Part shown: in pieces, positions 26,541 through 37,009 of the stretch
Layout of the letters: each line of letters starts with the position of its first letter
Numbering within the stretch: position 1 is the stretch's first letter
Assembly (NCBI RefSeq): GCF_001302565.1
Contig: NZ_CP012750.1
Span: forward strand, 62,001-126,000
DNA length: 64,000 nucleotides
Direction: 5' to 3'
Source of the DNA: Glutamicibacter halophytocola
Lineage (GTDB): Bacteria; Actinomycetota; Actinomycetes; Actinomycetales; Micrococcaceae
Translations under genes and position numbers: made by a program
The notes under the pieces: model-generated
The model's database searches: none
Seen by the model: the letters and a program-made list of their open reading frames with translations, nothing else
Told to the model about the DNA's origin: nothing

Positions 26541-27905
26541 ATGAACACTGCCGCCCGACGCGCGATTACGCTGGGGGTGGCTGTGCTGGCAGTGGTTGCA
26601 GTCATTCTGGCCATGGTGCTGGCCCCGCGGTTCTTCACCGGTGAACCCGAGGCCTTCTACACGCCGGCCAGTGCCCACGTTGCTGAAAAAGACCCGGTCG
26701 CCGTCGCAGATCTCAACCCGGAAGCCCCGGTGCCGGATACCGCCGCACTGACCGCGCAACTGGATGCGATCCTCGCTGACACTTCCGATGGCACCAGCTT
26801 CACTGCGCAGGTGGTCGACGTAGCCAGCGAAACGGTGCTCTATAACCGCAACGCCGACACCAGCGGCACCCCGGCCTCCAGCCTGAAGGTGGTGACCGCG
26901 CTGGCCGCCCTGGAAACCCTGGGCGGAGATAGCCAGCTGTCCACCTCGGTGCTGCTTGATGGAAACACCCTGATCCTGCGCGGCGGGGGAGACGTGCTGC
27001 TGGGCGACGGAAAATCAGACCCCGGACATCCCAAGGGCTACGCGGGGCTGGCCACCCTGGCCGAGCAAACGGCCAAGGAACTCGAATCCCGCGGGGTTGG
27101 CGAAGTCTCGCTGTGGCTTGACGATTCGCTATTTGGCGACGCGCACAATAATGCCGCCTGGGACAAGTCGCTGTTCACCTCCAATAACATCGGCGAGGTG
27201 TACCCGATAGCGCATTATGCCGGGCGCGCCGGTCAAAGCACCGATACCGCCTACCAATCCGACGCCGCCGAACAAGTCCGCAAGGTTTTCGCCCAAGAGC
27301 TCGGCGCCTCGGTGAAGGTCAATGAGGGCGGACGCGGATCCCATGAGGGCGGGGAGCAGATCGCCGAGGTGAAATCCGCCCCGCTGCGCCAGATCATCAA
27401 GCACATGCTGCTGGTCTCCGACAACTACATCGCCGAAACCATGGGGCGGCTCGTGGCCATCAAGCGGGGCATGGCCCCGGAACAGGCCGGAGCAGCGGTA
27501 GCGGCGGTGGCCAGCGAACACGGCGCCGAGGGGGCGGATCTGGCCGATACCAGCGGCCTGGCTGCGCAGGACAAGATCTCGCCCGCCGCGCTGACCGCAG
27601 TGCTGCGCGCGGCGGCCACCAGCCCCAAGCCTGAATTGCGCGAGCTGGTGTATTCGCTGCCGGTGGCCGGATACAACGGGACGCTCATGAAGCGCCTGGG
27701 CCAGCCGTCCACCCTGGGGCTGGTGCGCGCCAAAACCGGATCCCTGACCGGGGTAGCCACATTGACCGGCATGACCATCACCCAGGACGGGCGCTTGCTC
27801 GCCTTCTCGATTTTTGCCCACCAGCCGGGCGGAGCACTCGCGCCGCATAAGCCGATTATCGACTCTGCAGTGGCCGCCATCCGCGGATGCGGCTGCCAGA
27901 GCTAA
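26541..27905 (+). CDS. dacB: D-alanyl-D-alanine carboxypeptidase/endopeptidase (PBP4 type)
   Basis: A 454-residue exported penicillin-binding protein of family S13. An N-terminal signal-anchor helix spans residues 9-28. The catalytic motifs are SxxK (PASSLKVV), SxN (VSDNYIAET) and KTG (AKTGSLTGVA). It trims peptidoglycan stem peptides outside the membrane. GAGAGGA precedes the ATG. It is the first gene of the long operon that runs to panC, and the dacB-DUF2342-tilS-hpt-ftsH order is common in actinobacteria. Confidence 0.92.
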   Translation: MNTAARRAITLGVAVLAVVAVILAMVLAPRFFTGEPEAFYTPASAHVAEKDPVAVADLNPEAPVPDTAALTAQLDAILADTSDGTSFTAQVVDVASETVLYNRNADTSGTPASSLKVVTALAALETLGGDSQLSTSVLLDGNTLILRGGGDVLLGDGKSDPGHPKGYAGLATLAEQTAKELESRGVGEVSLWLDDSLFGDAHNNAAWDKSLFTSNNIGEVYPIAHYAGRAGQSTDTAYQSDAAEQVRKVFAQELGASVKVNEGGRGSHEGGEQIAEVKSAPLRQIIKHMLLVSDNYIAETMGRLVAIKRGMAPEQAGAAVAAVASEHGAEGADLADTSGLAAQDKISPAALTAVLRAAATSPKPELRELVYSLPVAGYNGTLMKRLGQPSTLGLVRAKTGSLTGVATLTGMTITQDGRLLAFSIFAHQPGGALAPHKPIIDSAVAAIRGCGCQS

Positions 27906-27923
27906 AAGGAGCAGGAGCAGCAG

Positions 27924-28844
27924 ATGAACCAGGTTGTCGATTGGAAATTGGCGGCCAATGCCGCCAGGACGCTGATGCCTGCAGGGCCCAAAATCATCAA
28001 GAAGGATGCCGCGCGCATTGTCGAGGAATTGCGTATCGCCGCCGGTGAAGGGCTAGCCGAGGCCGAGAAGATCTCCAAGCTTCTCTCCACCGCGCCTTCG
28101 CAGACCCTGGTGGTGGACCGCGCCGGCTGGGCCAAGGCGGTCAGCCAGAACTTTGCGGCCATGCTCCCCGAGCAGGCCAACGTTCCCGCCATGGTTCCGG
28201 CGGTGGCCGGAGCCGAGCTTGGTGCGGTGCTCTCCGTGCTGGGCACCCGGGTGCTGGGCCAATTCGATCCCTTTGTCGGGCCGCGGCTGCTGCTCAACGC
28301 CCCGACCATCACCCAGATCCGCGGCGAACTGAACCTGAACGCCAGGGATTTCTATCTGTGGATTGCCACCCATGAACAGACCCACCGGCTGCAGTTCGAG
28401 CATGCGCCCTGGATCCCCGAGGTCATGAAGTCCATCCTCGCCGAAGCCTTCGGCCCGCTGGAGGATGAAGGGTCGATGAGCCAGCTCGGCGAGCGGCTGA
28501 AGGCCATGAAGTCGGAGGTCGGCGAGCTGACCAGCATCATGTCCGTGCTGGAGGGCCACGCCATGGTGGTGATGAACGACGTCACCAGCATTGGCAGCAT
28601 CAAGACCATTCGGCGGCGCTTTGAAGCTCGCGGCGAAAACCGTTCGGTGCTGGCCACCCTGCTGGGCAAGCTGCTGGGCCTTGATGCCAAGGCGCTGCAG
28701 TACAAGCGCGGAGCCAAGTTCGTGCGCCACGTGGTGGACGAGATCGGCTATGAAGGCTTCAACCAGGTTTTCAGCTCCCGGGAACTGTTCCCCAGCGCCG
28801 AAGAACTCGATCACCCAGAACGCTGGCTGGCCCGCACCCGATGA
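27924..28844 (+). CDS. DUF2342 zinc-dependent metalloprotease-like protein
   Basis: 306 residues. A zincin-type HExxH motif (THEQTHRLQFEHAPW) lies near residue 152, and further family landmarks are EGHAMVVMNDV and KRGAKFVRHVVDEIGYEGFNQVF. This is the actinobacterial DUF2342 family, sometimes labelled 'coenzyme F420 biosynthesis-associated' by genome context; no substrate is established to my knowledge. No signal peptide is seen, so it is likely cytoplasmic. AGGAG precedes the ATG. The stop overlaps the tilS start by four bases. Confidence 0.85.
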   Translation: MNQVVDWKLAANAARTLMPAGPKIIKKDAARIVEELRIAAGEGLAEAEKISKLLSTAPSQTLVVDRAGWAKAVSQNFAAMLPEQANVPAMVPAVAGAELGAVLSVLGTRVLGQFDPFVGPRLLLNAPTITQIRGELNLNARDFYLWIATHEQTHRLQFEHAPWIPEVMKSILAEAFGPLEDEGSMSQLGERLKAMKSEVGELTSIMSVLEGHAMVVMNDVTSIGSIKTIRRRFEARGENRSVLATLLGKLLGLDAKALQYKRGAKFVRHVVDEIGYEGFNQVFSSRELFPSAEELDHPERWLARTR

Positions 28845-29782
28845 GCCACGCTTTGCACGCAGCGCGCGCCGCGATTGCCAAGGCCACCTCGCCGGGACTG
28901 GCCCTGATCGGGGTCTCCGGCGGTGCCGACTCCCTGGCCCTGGCCATTGCCGCCGCCACCCTGCCCGGGGCCTTCGGCGCGGTGATTGTCGATCACGGCC
29001 TGCAGCCAGACAGCGCACAGGTTGCCGCGCGGGCCGCCGGGCAATGCCGCGAGCTGGGCCTGGATCCGGTGCTCATCTGCCCGGTGAGCACCGCCGGCGA
29101 TGAAGCCTCGGCCCGCGCCGCCCGCTACGGGCAATTCGAGCAGGCGCTGGCCAGCACCGGCGCCCGGCAGCTCTTGCTCGCGCACACCCGCGATGACCAG
29201 GCCGAGCAGGTGCTGCTCGGGCTGGTGCGCGGTTCAGGCACCAGGTCCCTGGCCGGGATGCCGGCCGAACGCGGCCCCTACCGCCGGCCCCTGCTTGGGC
29301 TGACCCGGAAGCAGACCGAAGAGATCTGCCGCGAGGCGGGCGTCGAATACTGGGATGACCCGAGCAATGCGGACACCGGCTTCCGGCGGAACCTGATCCG
29401 CCATGCCACGCTGCCGTTGCTGCGCGAACAGCTCGGCGAGCATCTGCCCGAAGCGCTGGCCCGCACCGCCGCACTGGCTGCCGCCGACGCCGACGCCCTG
29501 GACCTGTGGGCACAGCGGGCCAAGGAACAGCACGGGCTTCAGCTGCGCGCGCTGTCCGGGCTTCCGGTGGCCGTGGCCTCGCGGGTAGTGCGGCTTGGCG
29601 CCATCGAAGCCGGCGCAAAAAATCTGGGCCATGAGCGAACACAGGCGCTGTGCTCGCTGGCCGGAATCGGCGGGCCCAAGTCCAAATCCGCTGGTCCGGT
29701 GCAGCTGGATGGCAAAATCAGCGCCTTCCGGCGAGGTCCGGTGATCGTTTTCACGAGCACCGGCTCAACAACACTTCGCTAA
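28841..29782 (+). CDS. tilS: tRNA(Ile)-lysidine synthase
   Basis: A 313-residue cytoplasmic N-type ATP pyrophosphatase. It attaches lysine to C34 of the CAU-anticodon isoleucine tRNA so that it reads AUA. The PP-loop is [14 protein letters not shown] near residue 25, followed by [23 protein letters not shown] and [18 protein letters not shown], all diagnostic. It is coupled to the upstream metalloprotease gene through an ATGA overlap. The C-terminal domain is short, as usual in actinobacteria. Confidence 0.94.
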   Translation: MSHALHAARAAIAKATSPGLALIGVSGGADSLALAIAAATLPGAFGAVIVDHGLQPDSAQVAARAAGQCRELGLDPVLICPVSTAGDEASARAARYGQFEQALASTGARQLLLAHTRDDQAEQVLLGLVRGSGTRSLAGMPAERGPYRRPLLGLTRKQTEEICREAGVEYWDDPSNADTGFRRNLIRHATLPLLREQLGEHLPEALARTAALAAADADALDLWAQRAKEQHGLQLRALSGLPVAVASRVVRLGAIEAGAKNLGHERTQALCSLAGIGGPKSKSAGPVQLDGKISAFRRGPVIVFTSTGSTTLR

Positions 29783-29831
29783 ATGTGGCACTCTAGGTAA
29801 GTACCACACCTCTAGAATCAGGAGAACCCTC

Positions 29832-30383
29832 GTGGATTCCACTGCAGTCGAAGCCGATCTGGCGCATGTTCTGTACACCAAGGAAGAAATCCAGGCTCGC
29901 GTGGCGGAACTCGCCGCGCAGATCGACAAGGACTACGAGGGCCGCGACATTCTCGTTGTGGGTGTGCTCAAGGGTGCCGTGATGATCATGGCCGATCTGG
30001 TCCGCGCGCTGAATTCGCACCTGACCATGGACTGGATGGCAGTCTCCTCCTACGGCTCGGGCACCCAGTCCTCCGGCGTGGTGCGCATCCTCAAGGACCT
30101 GGACTCGGATCTGATGGGCAAGCACGTGCTGATCGTCGAGGACATCATCGACTCCGGCTTGACCCTGTCCTGGCTGAAGTCCAACCTGGAATCCCGCGGC
30201 CCGGCCTCGGTGGAAATCTGCACCCTGCTGCGCAAGCCGGAGGCCGCCAAGGTCGAGATCGACGTCAAGTACGTCGGCATGGACATCCCGAACGAATTTG
30301 TCGTGGGCTACGGCCTGGACTACGCGGAAAAGTACCGCAACCTCGATTGCGTGGGCACTTTGGCTCCGCACATCTACCAGTAG
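29832..30383 (+). CDS. hpt: Hypoxanthine phosphoribosyltransferase
   Basis: A 183-residue cytoplasmic purine salvage enzyme that makes IMP or GMP from the free base and PRPP. The PRPP loop is [17 protein letters not shown], and [15 protein letters not shown] and [15 protein letters not shown] are typical. The GTG start has AGGAG seven bases upstream. The tilS-hpt-ftsH order is conserved across Gram-positives. Confidence 0.95.
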   Translation: MDSTAVEADLAHVLYTKEEIQARVAELAAQIDKDYEGRDILVVGVLKGAVMIMADLVRALNSHLTMDWMAVSSYGSGTQSSGVVRILKDLDSDLMGKHVLIVEDIIDSGLTLSWLKSNLESRGPASVEICTLLRKPEAAKVEIDVKYVGMDIPNEFVVGYGLDYAEKYRNLDCVGTLAPHIYQ

Positions 30384-30490
30384 GGAACTTTTTTCGCCAC
30401 GAGGGCGTTGAGAAGTATCGAAGGTGGCGTGACCCGGACGCCAGAGCAGTGCGTGAGGGGGATGCGTGAGGCGCGGGGCCTTGCGGATCA

Positions 30491-32416
30491 ATGAAAACGA
30501 AGAAGCTTTTTAATAGCTGGATCATTTGGGTCCTGGTTGGCGTTATCGCCGTAGTGCTGTTCTTGCCGATGGTCTTCGGCAACAGCTCTGCGAAGGTGGA
30601 CACCTCGGTGGGCCTGCAGCAGCTGGCCGGTGGCAATGTCACCGAAGCCAAGATGTTCGACGGGGACCAGCGGGTCGATTTGAAGCTGCGCGATGCGCTG
30701 AAGGTCGACGGCGTGGACAAGGGCAATGCGGTGAGCTTCTACTACTCCACCGCGCGTGCCGAGCAGGTCGTCAACGCGATCAACAAGGCCGAACCGGGCA
30801 AATTCACCGATCAGCCGGTCCAGAGCAACTGGCTGCTCTCGATGCTGGGCGTGATCATCCCGTTCCTGCTGATCGCCGGAATCTTCTGGTTCATCCTCGC
30901 CCGCTCCCAGGGCGGCGGCTCCAAGGTCATGCAGTTCGGCAAGTCCAAGGCGAAGCTGATCACCAAGGACATGCCGCAGGTGACCTTCAAGGATGTCGCC
31001 GGCGCCGACGAGGCCGTGGAGGAGCTCCACGAAATCAAGGAGTTCCTGCAGGAACCTGCCAAGTTCCAGGCCGTGGGCGCGAAGATCCCCAAGGGCGTGC
31101 TGCTCTACGGCCCTCCGGGCACCGGCAAGACCCTGCTGGCCAAGGCCGTCGCCGGCGAGGCCCAGGTGCCGTTCTACTCGATTTCCGGCTCTGACTTTGT
31201 GGAAATGTTTGTCGGCGTGGGCGCCAGCCGCGTCCGCGACCTGTTCGAACAGGCCAAGAACAACTCCCCGGCGATCATCTTCGTTGACGAGATCGACGCC
31301 GTTGGACGCCATCGCGGCGCCGGCATCGGCGGCGGCAACGATGAGCGCGAGCAGACCCTGAACCAGCTACTGGTGGAAATGGACGGCTTCGACGCCACCA
31401 CCAACGTCATCCTGATCGCCGCCACCAACCGCCCGGACGTGCTGGACCCGGCTTTGCTGCGCCCGGGGCGCTTCGACCGCCAGATCCCGGTGGAGGCACC
31501 GGATCTGAAGGGCCGCGAAGACATCCTGAAGGTCCACGTCAAGGGCAAGCCAATGGATGCCACCGTGGATCTGAACGCCGTGGCCAAGAAGACCCCGGGC
31601 TACACCGGCGCCGATTTGGCCAACGTGCTCAACGAAGCCGCGCTGCTCACCGCCCGCTCCAACGCGAACCTGATCGACGACCGCGCGCTGGACGAGGCCA
31701 TCGACCGCGTAATGGCCGGCCCGCAGAAGCGCACCCGGCTGATGGACGAGCACGAGCGCAAGGTCACCGCCTACCACGAGGGCGGCCACGCCCTGGTGGC
31801 CGCGGCCATGAACCAGACCGCGCCGGTCACCAAGATCACCATCCTGCCGCGCGGCCGCGCCCTGGGGTACACCATGGTGGTGCCCGAGTCGGACAAGTAC
31901 TCGGTGACCCGCAACGAGCTGCTGGACCAGATGGCCTACGCCATGGGCGGGCGCGTGGCCGAGGAGATCGTCTTCCACGACCCCTCCACCGGCGCATCCA
32001 ACGACATCGAGAAGGCCACCTCCACGGCCCGCAAGATGGTCACCGAATACGGCATGAGCGAAAAGGTCGGCGCGGTGCGCCTGGCCGGCTCGGCCGCGGA
32101 GCAGCAGATGGGCGCAGCACAGCGCGAATTCTCCGAGGAGATGGCGCACCTGGTGGACCAGGAAGTGCGCGAGCTGATCGAGCAGGCGCACAACGACGCC
32201 TACCAGGCGCTCACGGCCAACCGCCATGTGCTCGACCGCCTGGCGCTGGCCCTGCTGGAGCGCGAGACGCTGAACCAGAAGGAAATCGCCGAGATCTTCT
32301 CCGACCTGCAAAAGCGCGAGGTGCGCGATGTGTGGCTGAGCAATGAGGGGCGTCCGGTCCACTCAGAAGGCCCGGTATTAAGCCCCAAGGAGCGCGCAGC
32401 TTCCTCGACCGACTAG
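30491..32416 (+). CDS. ftsH: ATP-dependent zinc metalloprotease FtsH
   Basis: A 641-residue membrane-bound AAA+ protease that degrades unassembled or damaged membrane proteins. Two N-terminal membrane helices (about residues 8-28 and 112-133) flank a short extracytoplasmic domain. The AAA module shows Walker [14 protein letters not shown] (near residue 207), Walker [16 protein letters not shown] and the [11 protein letters not shown]. The zinc site is [12 protein letters not shown] near residue 430. The C-terminal tail is rather short. The ribosome site is weak. Confidence 0.96.
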   Translation: MKTKKLFNSWIIWVLVGVIAVVLFLPMVFGNSSAKVDTSVGLQQLAGGNVTEAKMFDGDQRVDLKLRDALKVDGVDKGNAVSFYYSTARAEQVVNAINKAEPGKFTDQPVQSNWLLSMLGVIIPFLLIAGIFWFILARSQGGGSKVMQFGKSKAKLITKDMPQVTFKDVAGADEAVEELHEIKEFLQEPAKFQAVGAKIPKGVLLYGPPGTGKTLLAKAVAGEAQVPFYSISGSDFVEMFVGVGASRVRDLFEQAKNNSPAIIFVDEIDAVGRHRGAGIGGGNDEREQTLNQLLVEMDGFDATTNVILIAATNRPDVLDPALLRPGRFDRQIPVEAPDLKGREDILKVHVKGKPMDATVDLNAVAKKTPGYTGADLANVLNEAALLTARSNANLIDDRALDEAIDRVMAGPQKRTRLMDEHERKVTAYHEGGHALVAAAMNQTAPVTKITILPRGRALGYTMVVPESDKYSVTRNELLDQMAYAMGGRVAEEIVFHDPSTGASNDIEKATSTARKMVTEYGMSEKVGAVRLAGSAAEQQMGAAQREFSEEMAHLVDQEVRELIEQAHNDAYQALTANRHVLDRLALALLERETLNQKEIAEIFSDLQKREVRDVWLSNEGRPVHSEGPVLSPKERAASSTD

Positions 32417-32425
32417 GATCGAAGC

Positions 32426-33004
32426 GTGAGTGAACTAGAACAGATCGATCAGCCGCGGATCGCGGCAGCCGTCCGCGAGATCCTGGAGGCCATTGGCGAA
32501 GATCCCGATCGCGACGGCCTGGCAGAGACCCCCAAGCGGGTGGCCAAGGCCTACGCGGAATTCTTCGCCGGCCTGCACCAGAACGCGGCAGAGCACCTGT
32601 CGACCACTTTCGACATCGAACATGACGAGATGGTCCTGGTCAAGGACATCCCGTTCTACTCGACCTGCGAGCACCACCTGGTGCCCTTCTACGGATCGGC
32701 GCATATCGGCTACATCCCGGGCAAGGGCGGCAAGGTCACCGGGCTGTCCAAGCTGGCCCGGCTGGTCGAGGTCTACGCCCGGCGCCCGCAGGTCCAGGAG
32801 CGCCTGACCACGCAGATCGTCGATTCGCTGGTGGAGCACCTGAACCCGGCCGGCGCGATCGTCGTCGTCGAATGCGAGCACATGTGCATGTCCATGCGCG
32901 GGGTGCAAAAGCCCGGAGCGAAGACCGTGACCAGTGCGGTGCGCGGCCAGCTGCGGGAAACCGCCACCCGTGCCGAAGCCATGAGCCTGATCCTCGGAAA
33001 GTAG
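32426..33004 (+). CDS. folE: GTP cyclohydrolase I
   Basis: A 192-residue enzyme for the first step of folate synthesis, converting GTP to dihydroneopterin triphosphate. The zinc ligands are visible in [12 protein letters not shown] and in [40 protein letters not shown] is the family signature. The GTG start lies nine bases after the ftsH stop, within the same operon. Confidence 0.96.
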   Translation: MSELEQIDQPRIAAAVREILEAIGEDPDRDGLAETPKRVAKAYAEFFAGLHQNAAEHLSTTFDIEHDEMVLVKDIPFYSTCEHHLVPFYGSAHIGYIPGKGGKVTGLSKLARLVEVYARRPQVQERLTTQIVDSLVEHLNPAGAIVVVECEHMCMSMRGVQKPGAKTVTSAVRGQLRETATRAEAMSLILGK

Positions 33005-33011
33005 GAAACCC

Positions 33012-33914
33012 ATGTCGCTAGGCGCCATCCCGGGCACCGGCCCGAATACCAGCCCCCTGCCCGTGATCCGCAAGTCCAAGGTCAAGACCCTGGCAGACCT
33101 GCCCACCGGCCGCACCCTGGTCATGGGCATCCTGAACGTCACCGAGGACTCCTTCTCCGATGGCGGTGCGTACCTGTCCGCCGACGCGGCGATCGACCGC
33201 GGGCTGAAGCTGCTGTACTCCGGCGCCGACATCATCGACGTGGGCGGCGAATCCACCCGCCCGGGCGCCAAGGAGATTGATCCTGCCCTGGAGCAGTCGC
33301 GCATCATCCCGGTGATCGAAACCCTGGTGAAGGCCGGGGCGATCGTCTCGGTGGACACCATGCATGTGGACACCGCCCGCGCGGCCATCAACGCCGGCGC
33401 GCACATCATCAACGACGTCTCCGGGCTGACCTACGAAGCCGGCATGCCCGAGCTGATCGCTCAGACCGGCGTGCCCTACGTGCTGATGCACCGCCGCGGC
33501 ACCGCGCAGTCCATGGTGGCCGAAGCGAACTACGAGAACGTGGTCGCCGAAGTCATCGGCGAGCTGCGCACCCTGCGCGACGAATTCGTGGCCAAGGGCG
33601 TGGCCCCGGAGCAGATCATCATCGATCCGGGACTGGGCTTTGCCAAGGACGCCGAACACAACTGGGCGCTGCTGGGCCGCCTGGATGCCCTCGAAGAGCT
33701 GGGCCACCGGGTGCTGATCGGCACCAGCCGCAAGCGCTTCCTCGGCGAGCTGCTGGCAGAGTCCGGCACCAGCCGTGCCCCGCTGCAGCGCGATGCCGCC
33801 ACCGCGGCCACCACCGCGCTGGCCGCCAGGGACCAGGCGTGGGCCGTGCGCGTGCATGACGTGGTGGGCAGCCGCGACGCCATTGAAGTCGTGAAGGCCT
33901 ATGGATCGCATTAG
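33012..33914 (+). CDS. folP: Dihydropteroate synthase
   Basis: A 300-residue TIM-barrel enzyme that condenses p-aminobenzoate with hydroxymethyl-dihydropterin diphosphate, the target of sulfonamides. Signatures: MGILNVTEDSFSDGGAYL, DVGGESTRPGA, DPGLGFAKDAEHNW and IGTSRKRFLGEL. About 40 residues precede the core, a little longer than usual. The stop overlaps the folB-folK start by 14 bases. Confidence 0.95.
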   Translation: MSLGAIPGTGPNTSPLPVIRKSKVKTLADLPTGRTLVMGILNVTEDSFSDGGAYLSADAAIDRGLKLLYSGADIIDVGGESTRPGAKEIDPALEQSRIIPVIETLVKAGAIVSVDTMHVDTARAAINAGAHIINDVSGLTYEAGMPELIAQTGVPYVLMHRRGTAQSMVAEANYENVVAEVIGELRTLRDEFVAKGVAPEQIIIDPGLGFAKDAEHNWALLGRLDALEELGHRVLIGTSRKRFLGELLAESGTSRAPLQRDAATAATTALAARDQAWAVRVHDVVGSRDAIEVVKAYGSH

Positions 33915-34734
33915 CATCTACGGGATTTCTGCCACCGGCTACCATGGGGTTTTCGACCATGAAAAGCGCGACGGCCAGCAGTTCATCATTGACGTGGTGC
34001 TGCACGTGGACATCACCCGCGCCGCCGCCAGCGACAACGTGGCGGACACCGTGCACTACGGCGAAGTCAGCGAGCTGGTGGTCGCCCAGATCCAGGCCGG
34101 GCCCTGGGACCTGATCGAGAAGCTGGGCAGCGAAATCGCCGAGGCGATCCTCGCGGCCTACCCCGGCGTGCAACAAATCGATGTGGTGGTGCACAAGCCG
34201 CAGGCCCCGATCCCGGTGCCCTTCAGCGATGTCACCATCTCGCTGACCCGCCGCCAGAAGCAGCACACCGCGATCATTGCCCTGGGCGCCAACCTCGGCG
34301 ACCCGCAGGCCACCTTGGCCCAGGCGGTGAAGGACCTGGGCGAAGAGCTGGAAATCCTCAAGGCCTCGCCGCTGGCCATCACCAAGCCGGTAGGCGGGCC
34401 GCCGGACCAGCCGGACTACACCAACCAGGTCATTGAAGTGCGCACCCGGCGCTCGGCCCATGAGCTGCTGGACCTGTGCCAGCGCATCGAAGCCAAGCAC
34501 CACCGGACCCGCGAGGTGCGCTGGGAAGCCCGCACCCTGGATTTGGATCTGATCGCCTACGACCAGCTGCGGCTGCACGACGAGCGCTTGACCCTGCCGC
34601 ACCCGCGGGCAGCCATCCGCGGATTCGTGCTGGCCCCATGGAGCTGGATGGACCCCGACGCGGTCCTTGACGGCCAGCTGGTCTCCCGCCTGGCCGCGAG
34701 CGCGGCCGATACCAAGGACATCATCCGGCTATGA
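33901..34734 (+). CDS. folK: Bifunctional dihydroneopterin aldolase/HPPK (FolB-FolK fusion)
   Basis: 277 residues. Residues about 1-118 are FolB (dihydroneopterin aldolase; ISIYGISATGYHGVFDHEKRDGQ). Residues about 120-277 are FolK (6-hydroxymethyl-7,8-dihydropterin pyrophosphokinase; IALGANLGDP, RTREVRWEARTLDLDLIAYD, LPHPRAAIRGFVLAP). The two perform consecutive steps between FolE and FolP products. Such fusions are found in Micrococcaceae and other bacteria. The start overlaps folP, and the stop overlaps the next gene (ATGA). Confidence 0.95.
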   Translation: MDRISIYGISATGYHGVFDHEKRDGQQFIIDVVLHVDITRAAASDNVADTVHYGEVSELVVAQIQAGPWDLIEKLGSEIAEAILAAYPGVQQIDVVVHKPQAPIPVPFSDVTISLTRRQKQHTAIIALGANLGDPQATLAQAVKDLGEELEILKASPLAITKPVGGPPDQPDYTNQVIEVRTRRSAHELLDLCQRIEAKHHRTREVRWEARTLDLDLIAYDQLRLHDERLTLPHPRAAIRGFVLAPWSWMDPDAVLDGQLVSRLAASAADTKDIIRL

Positions 34735-35192
34735 CCAAGCTGAAGCTGCGCTGGGTGCTGTGGTGCGCGGTGATCGGGGCCTTCGCCGGCTGGATCGCGC
34801 TGCGCGTGCTCACCGCCGCCGGCCGCTACGCCCCGGTGCTGGACTATTCGGCCCTGTACTCGCTGGGCGCGGTCTGCGCGGTGATCCTGTTCCTGGGGAT
34901 CCGCGTCAAACGCTCCTCGATGGGCAAATCCCACTTCGAGCCGATCGCCGCGGCCCGCACCCTGGTGCTGGCCCAGGCCTCGGCCTACGCCGGCGCGGTC
35001 ATCACCGGCTGGCATGTGCCGGCCATGATCACCCTGTGGCTGGCCAATGGCCAGAGCCCCACGCTGACCCGCTCGCTGGTGCTGGCCGGTGCCGGGGTGC
35101 TGATGGTGATCGTCGGCTATATTGTCCAGCATCTGTGCAAGCTACCTCCGGAGGATACCGATGACACCAACGATTCCGTGGTCACCGAATAG
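34731..35192 (+). CDS. DUF3180 membrane protein
   Basis: A 153-residue inner-membrane protein with four hydrophobic helices (about residues 8-27, 43-58, 75-95 and 115-135). The pattern matches the actinobacterial DUF3180 family that regularly follows folK. Function is unknown. ATGA overlap with folK indicates tight coupling. The polar tail is acidic (PPEDTDDTNDS). Confidence 0.85.
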   Translation: MTKLKLRWVLWCAVIGAFAGWIALRVLTAAGRYAPVLDYSALYSLGAVCAVILFLGIRVKRSSMGKSHFEPIAAARTLVLAQASAYAGAVITGWHVPAMITLWLANGQSPTLTRSLVLAGAGVLMVIVGYIVQHLCKLPPEDTDDTNDSVVTE

Positions 35193-35658
35193 CTTCACCC
35201 CCGCCGACCCCGCCTACTTCAAGGTCAAGCTCACCACCTGGGCGGTGGCCTGGGGGCTGGTCCTGCTCGCCAGCCTCGTCCCGGGCGTGCTGCTGGCCAC
35301 CGGCGTGAAGGTGGCCCTGTGGCTGGCCATCATCCCGGCGGCCCTGGTGCTGGTGATTGCGCTGCTGGTCCTGCGCATCCTGCGCCGCCAGGTCCAGGCC
35401 CTGGGCTACCTGGAACGCGAGGAGGACTTCGTGGTCCGCTCCGGGGTGATGTGGCGCAAGCAGCTGGTCATCCCCTACGGGCGCATGCAATATGTCGAGG
35501 TCAACAGCGGCCCGGTGGAACGCCGCTACGGATTGTGCCAGTTGACGCTGAATACCGCTGGGGCCGGGGCCACCGCCCACGTCTACGGATTGCCCGAAGC
35601 CCAGGGCCAGGCGCTGCGCGAGCGGCTTGTGGCCGCCGGCGAGGAGAAAATGCTGTGA
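35161..35658 (+). CDS. bPH2 domain membrane protein (YdbS-like)
   Basis: 165 residues. Two membrane helices near the N-terminus (about residues 22-62) are followed by a bacterial PH-like (bPH2/DUF304) domain with LGYLEREEDFVVRSGVMWRK and PYGRMQYVEVNSGPVERRYGLC. The ATG at 35161 overlaps the end of DUF3180 and has a perfect GGAGG eight bases upstream. It pairs with the next gene, as YdbS does with YdbT in other Gram-positives. The role is unknown; heterocomplex formation in the membrane is likely. Confidence 0.85.
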   Translation: MTPTIPWSPNSFTPADPAYFKVKLTTWAVAWGLVLLASLVPGVLLATGVKVALWLAIIPAALVLVIALLVLRILRRQVQALGYLEREEDFVVRSGVMWRKQLVIPYGRMQYVEVNSGPVERRYGLCQLTLNTAGAGATAHVYGLPEAQGQALRERLVAAGEEKML

Positions 35659-37007
35659 GCCAGGATGAACACTGGCAGCGGGTGCATCCAGCCAGCCCCT
35701 TCGTGCGCGGCTGGCTGGCCATCGTGGGCCTGCTCTACATCTACTGGCAGAACACCGACGAGCTCTCCCTGGCCGAACGCTTTGCCGGGGACCGGCTGAT
35801 CTGGACGGTGGCCCTGGCCGGTGCGGCGCTGCTGGTGGTGCTCGTGTTCTACTTCCTGTCCTGGTACTTCACCCGCTACAAGCTCACCTCTTCGCATGTC
35901 TATGTGAACTCGGGGACGATCTTCCGCAGCCAGAAGCAGGCGCGCATCGACAAGGTGCAGGGCATCGACATCGCCCAGCCGCTGCTCGCCCGGCTCCTGG
36001 GGCTGGCCGAGCTGCGCTTCGACGTGGCAGACTCCTCCGAATCGGTGCTGCGCCTGGCCTTCTTGTCCAAGGCCGATGCCCATGCCCTGCGCCAGCTGAT
36101 CCTGCAGCGGGCCGCCGGGCAGGGCGCCAGCGACCAGGCCGCCAGCGAACAGCCCGCCACCGCGGTCGATGCCGCCGGCGAGGCAGCGCCGCTGATGGCC
36201 AGGGTTCCGGCCACCCGGCTGCTGGCCTCGCTGTTCCTCCAGCTGCCGGTCGTGATCGGCACCCTGGCCTGTGTGGCCATTGTGATCCTGTGGCTCAGCG
36301 GCGTCCAGGGCATCATCGCCGCCGTCCTGCCGATCCTGCTCAGCTTCGGCGGCTGGTTCTACAAGCAGCTGAACCAGGGCTGGAACTACACCGCCAGCGC
36401 CTCGGACACCGGCATGCGCATCAGCTACGGACTGGCCGACACCCGCCAGCACTCCATCCCCGCCGGACGGGTGCAGGCCATTTCGGTCACCGCACCGCTG
36501 CTATGGCGGCTGCTGGGCTGGTACAAGGTGGAAGTGAACGTGCTGGGCACCAAAAGCGATGACCTGGATAACCTGCAGGTGCTGCCGGTCGGGGATTTTG
36601 AATCGGTGGCCCGCATCATGGGCATCCTGCTGCCCGATCTGGGCATCGGCAACCAGCGCGAGGTCCTGTCCACCGCGGTGAGCACCGGGTACGAGCACGG
36701 ATTCACCGGCTCCCCGTCCCGGGCCAAGCTGCTCTCCCCGGGAGCATGGAAGCACCAGGGCTTTTTGGCCACCGGCACCACCGTGATCTCCCGCTACGGG
36801 TGGCTGGCCCGCACCGCCAGCTTTGTCCTGCATGCCAGGGTCCAGGGCACCGAATTCCGCCAGGGGCCATGGGAACAGAAGCGCCAGCTGGCCGGGGTCC
36901 GGCTGTATTGCGCGGGCGGAAATATCATCGGCTACCTGCATCAGGTTGATGCGCAGGTTGCAGCGGAATTTACCCTGGCCCAAGCAGCACGCCAGGTTGA
37001 GAGGTAG
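35655..37007 (+). CDS. Multi-bPH2 domain membrane protein (YdbT-like)
   Basis: A 450-residue protein with two membrane-helix pairs (about residues 17-75 and 195-240), each followed by PH-like modules: FTRYKLTSSHVYVNSG and QKQARIDKVQGIDIAQPLL, then GMRISYGLADTRQHSIPAGR and RVQAISVTAPLLWRLLG. The GTG start overlaps the previous stop (GTGA) and has GAGGAG nearby. The tandem YdbS-YdbT arrangement suggests one membrane complex. No catalytic motif is visible. Confidence 0.87.
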   Translation: MSQDEHWQRVHPASPFVRGWLAIVGLLYIYWQNTDELSLAERFAGDRLIWTVALAGAALLVVLVFYFLSWYFTRYKLTSSHVYVNSGTIFRSQKQARIDKVQGIDIAQPLLARLLGLAELRFDVADSSESVLRLAFLSKADAHALRQLILQRAAGQGASDQAASEQPATAVDAAGEAAPLMARVPATRLLASLFLQLPVVIGTLACVAIVILWLSGVQGIIAAVLPILLSFGGWFYKQLNQGWNYTASASDTGMRISYGLADTRQHSIPAGRVQAISVTAPLLWRLLGWYKVEVNVLGTKSDDLDNLQVLPVGDFESVARIMGILLPDLGIGNQREVLSTAVSTGYEHGFTGSPSRAKLLSPGAWKHQGFLATGTTVISRYGWLARTASFVLHARVQGTEFRQGPWEQKRQLAGVRLYCAGGNIIGYLHQVDAQVAAEFTLAQAARQVER

Positions 37008-37009
37008 AA

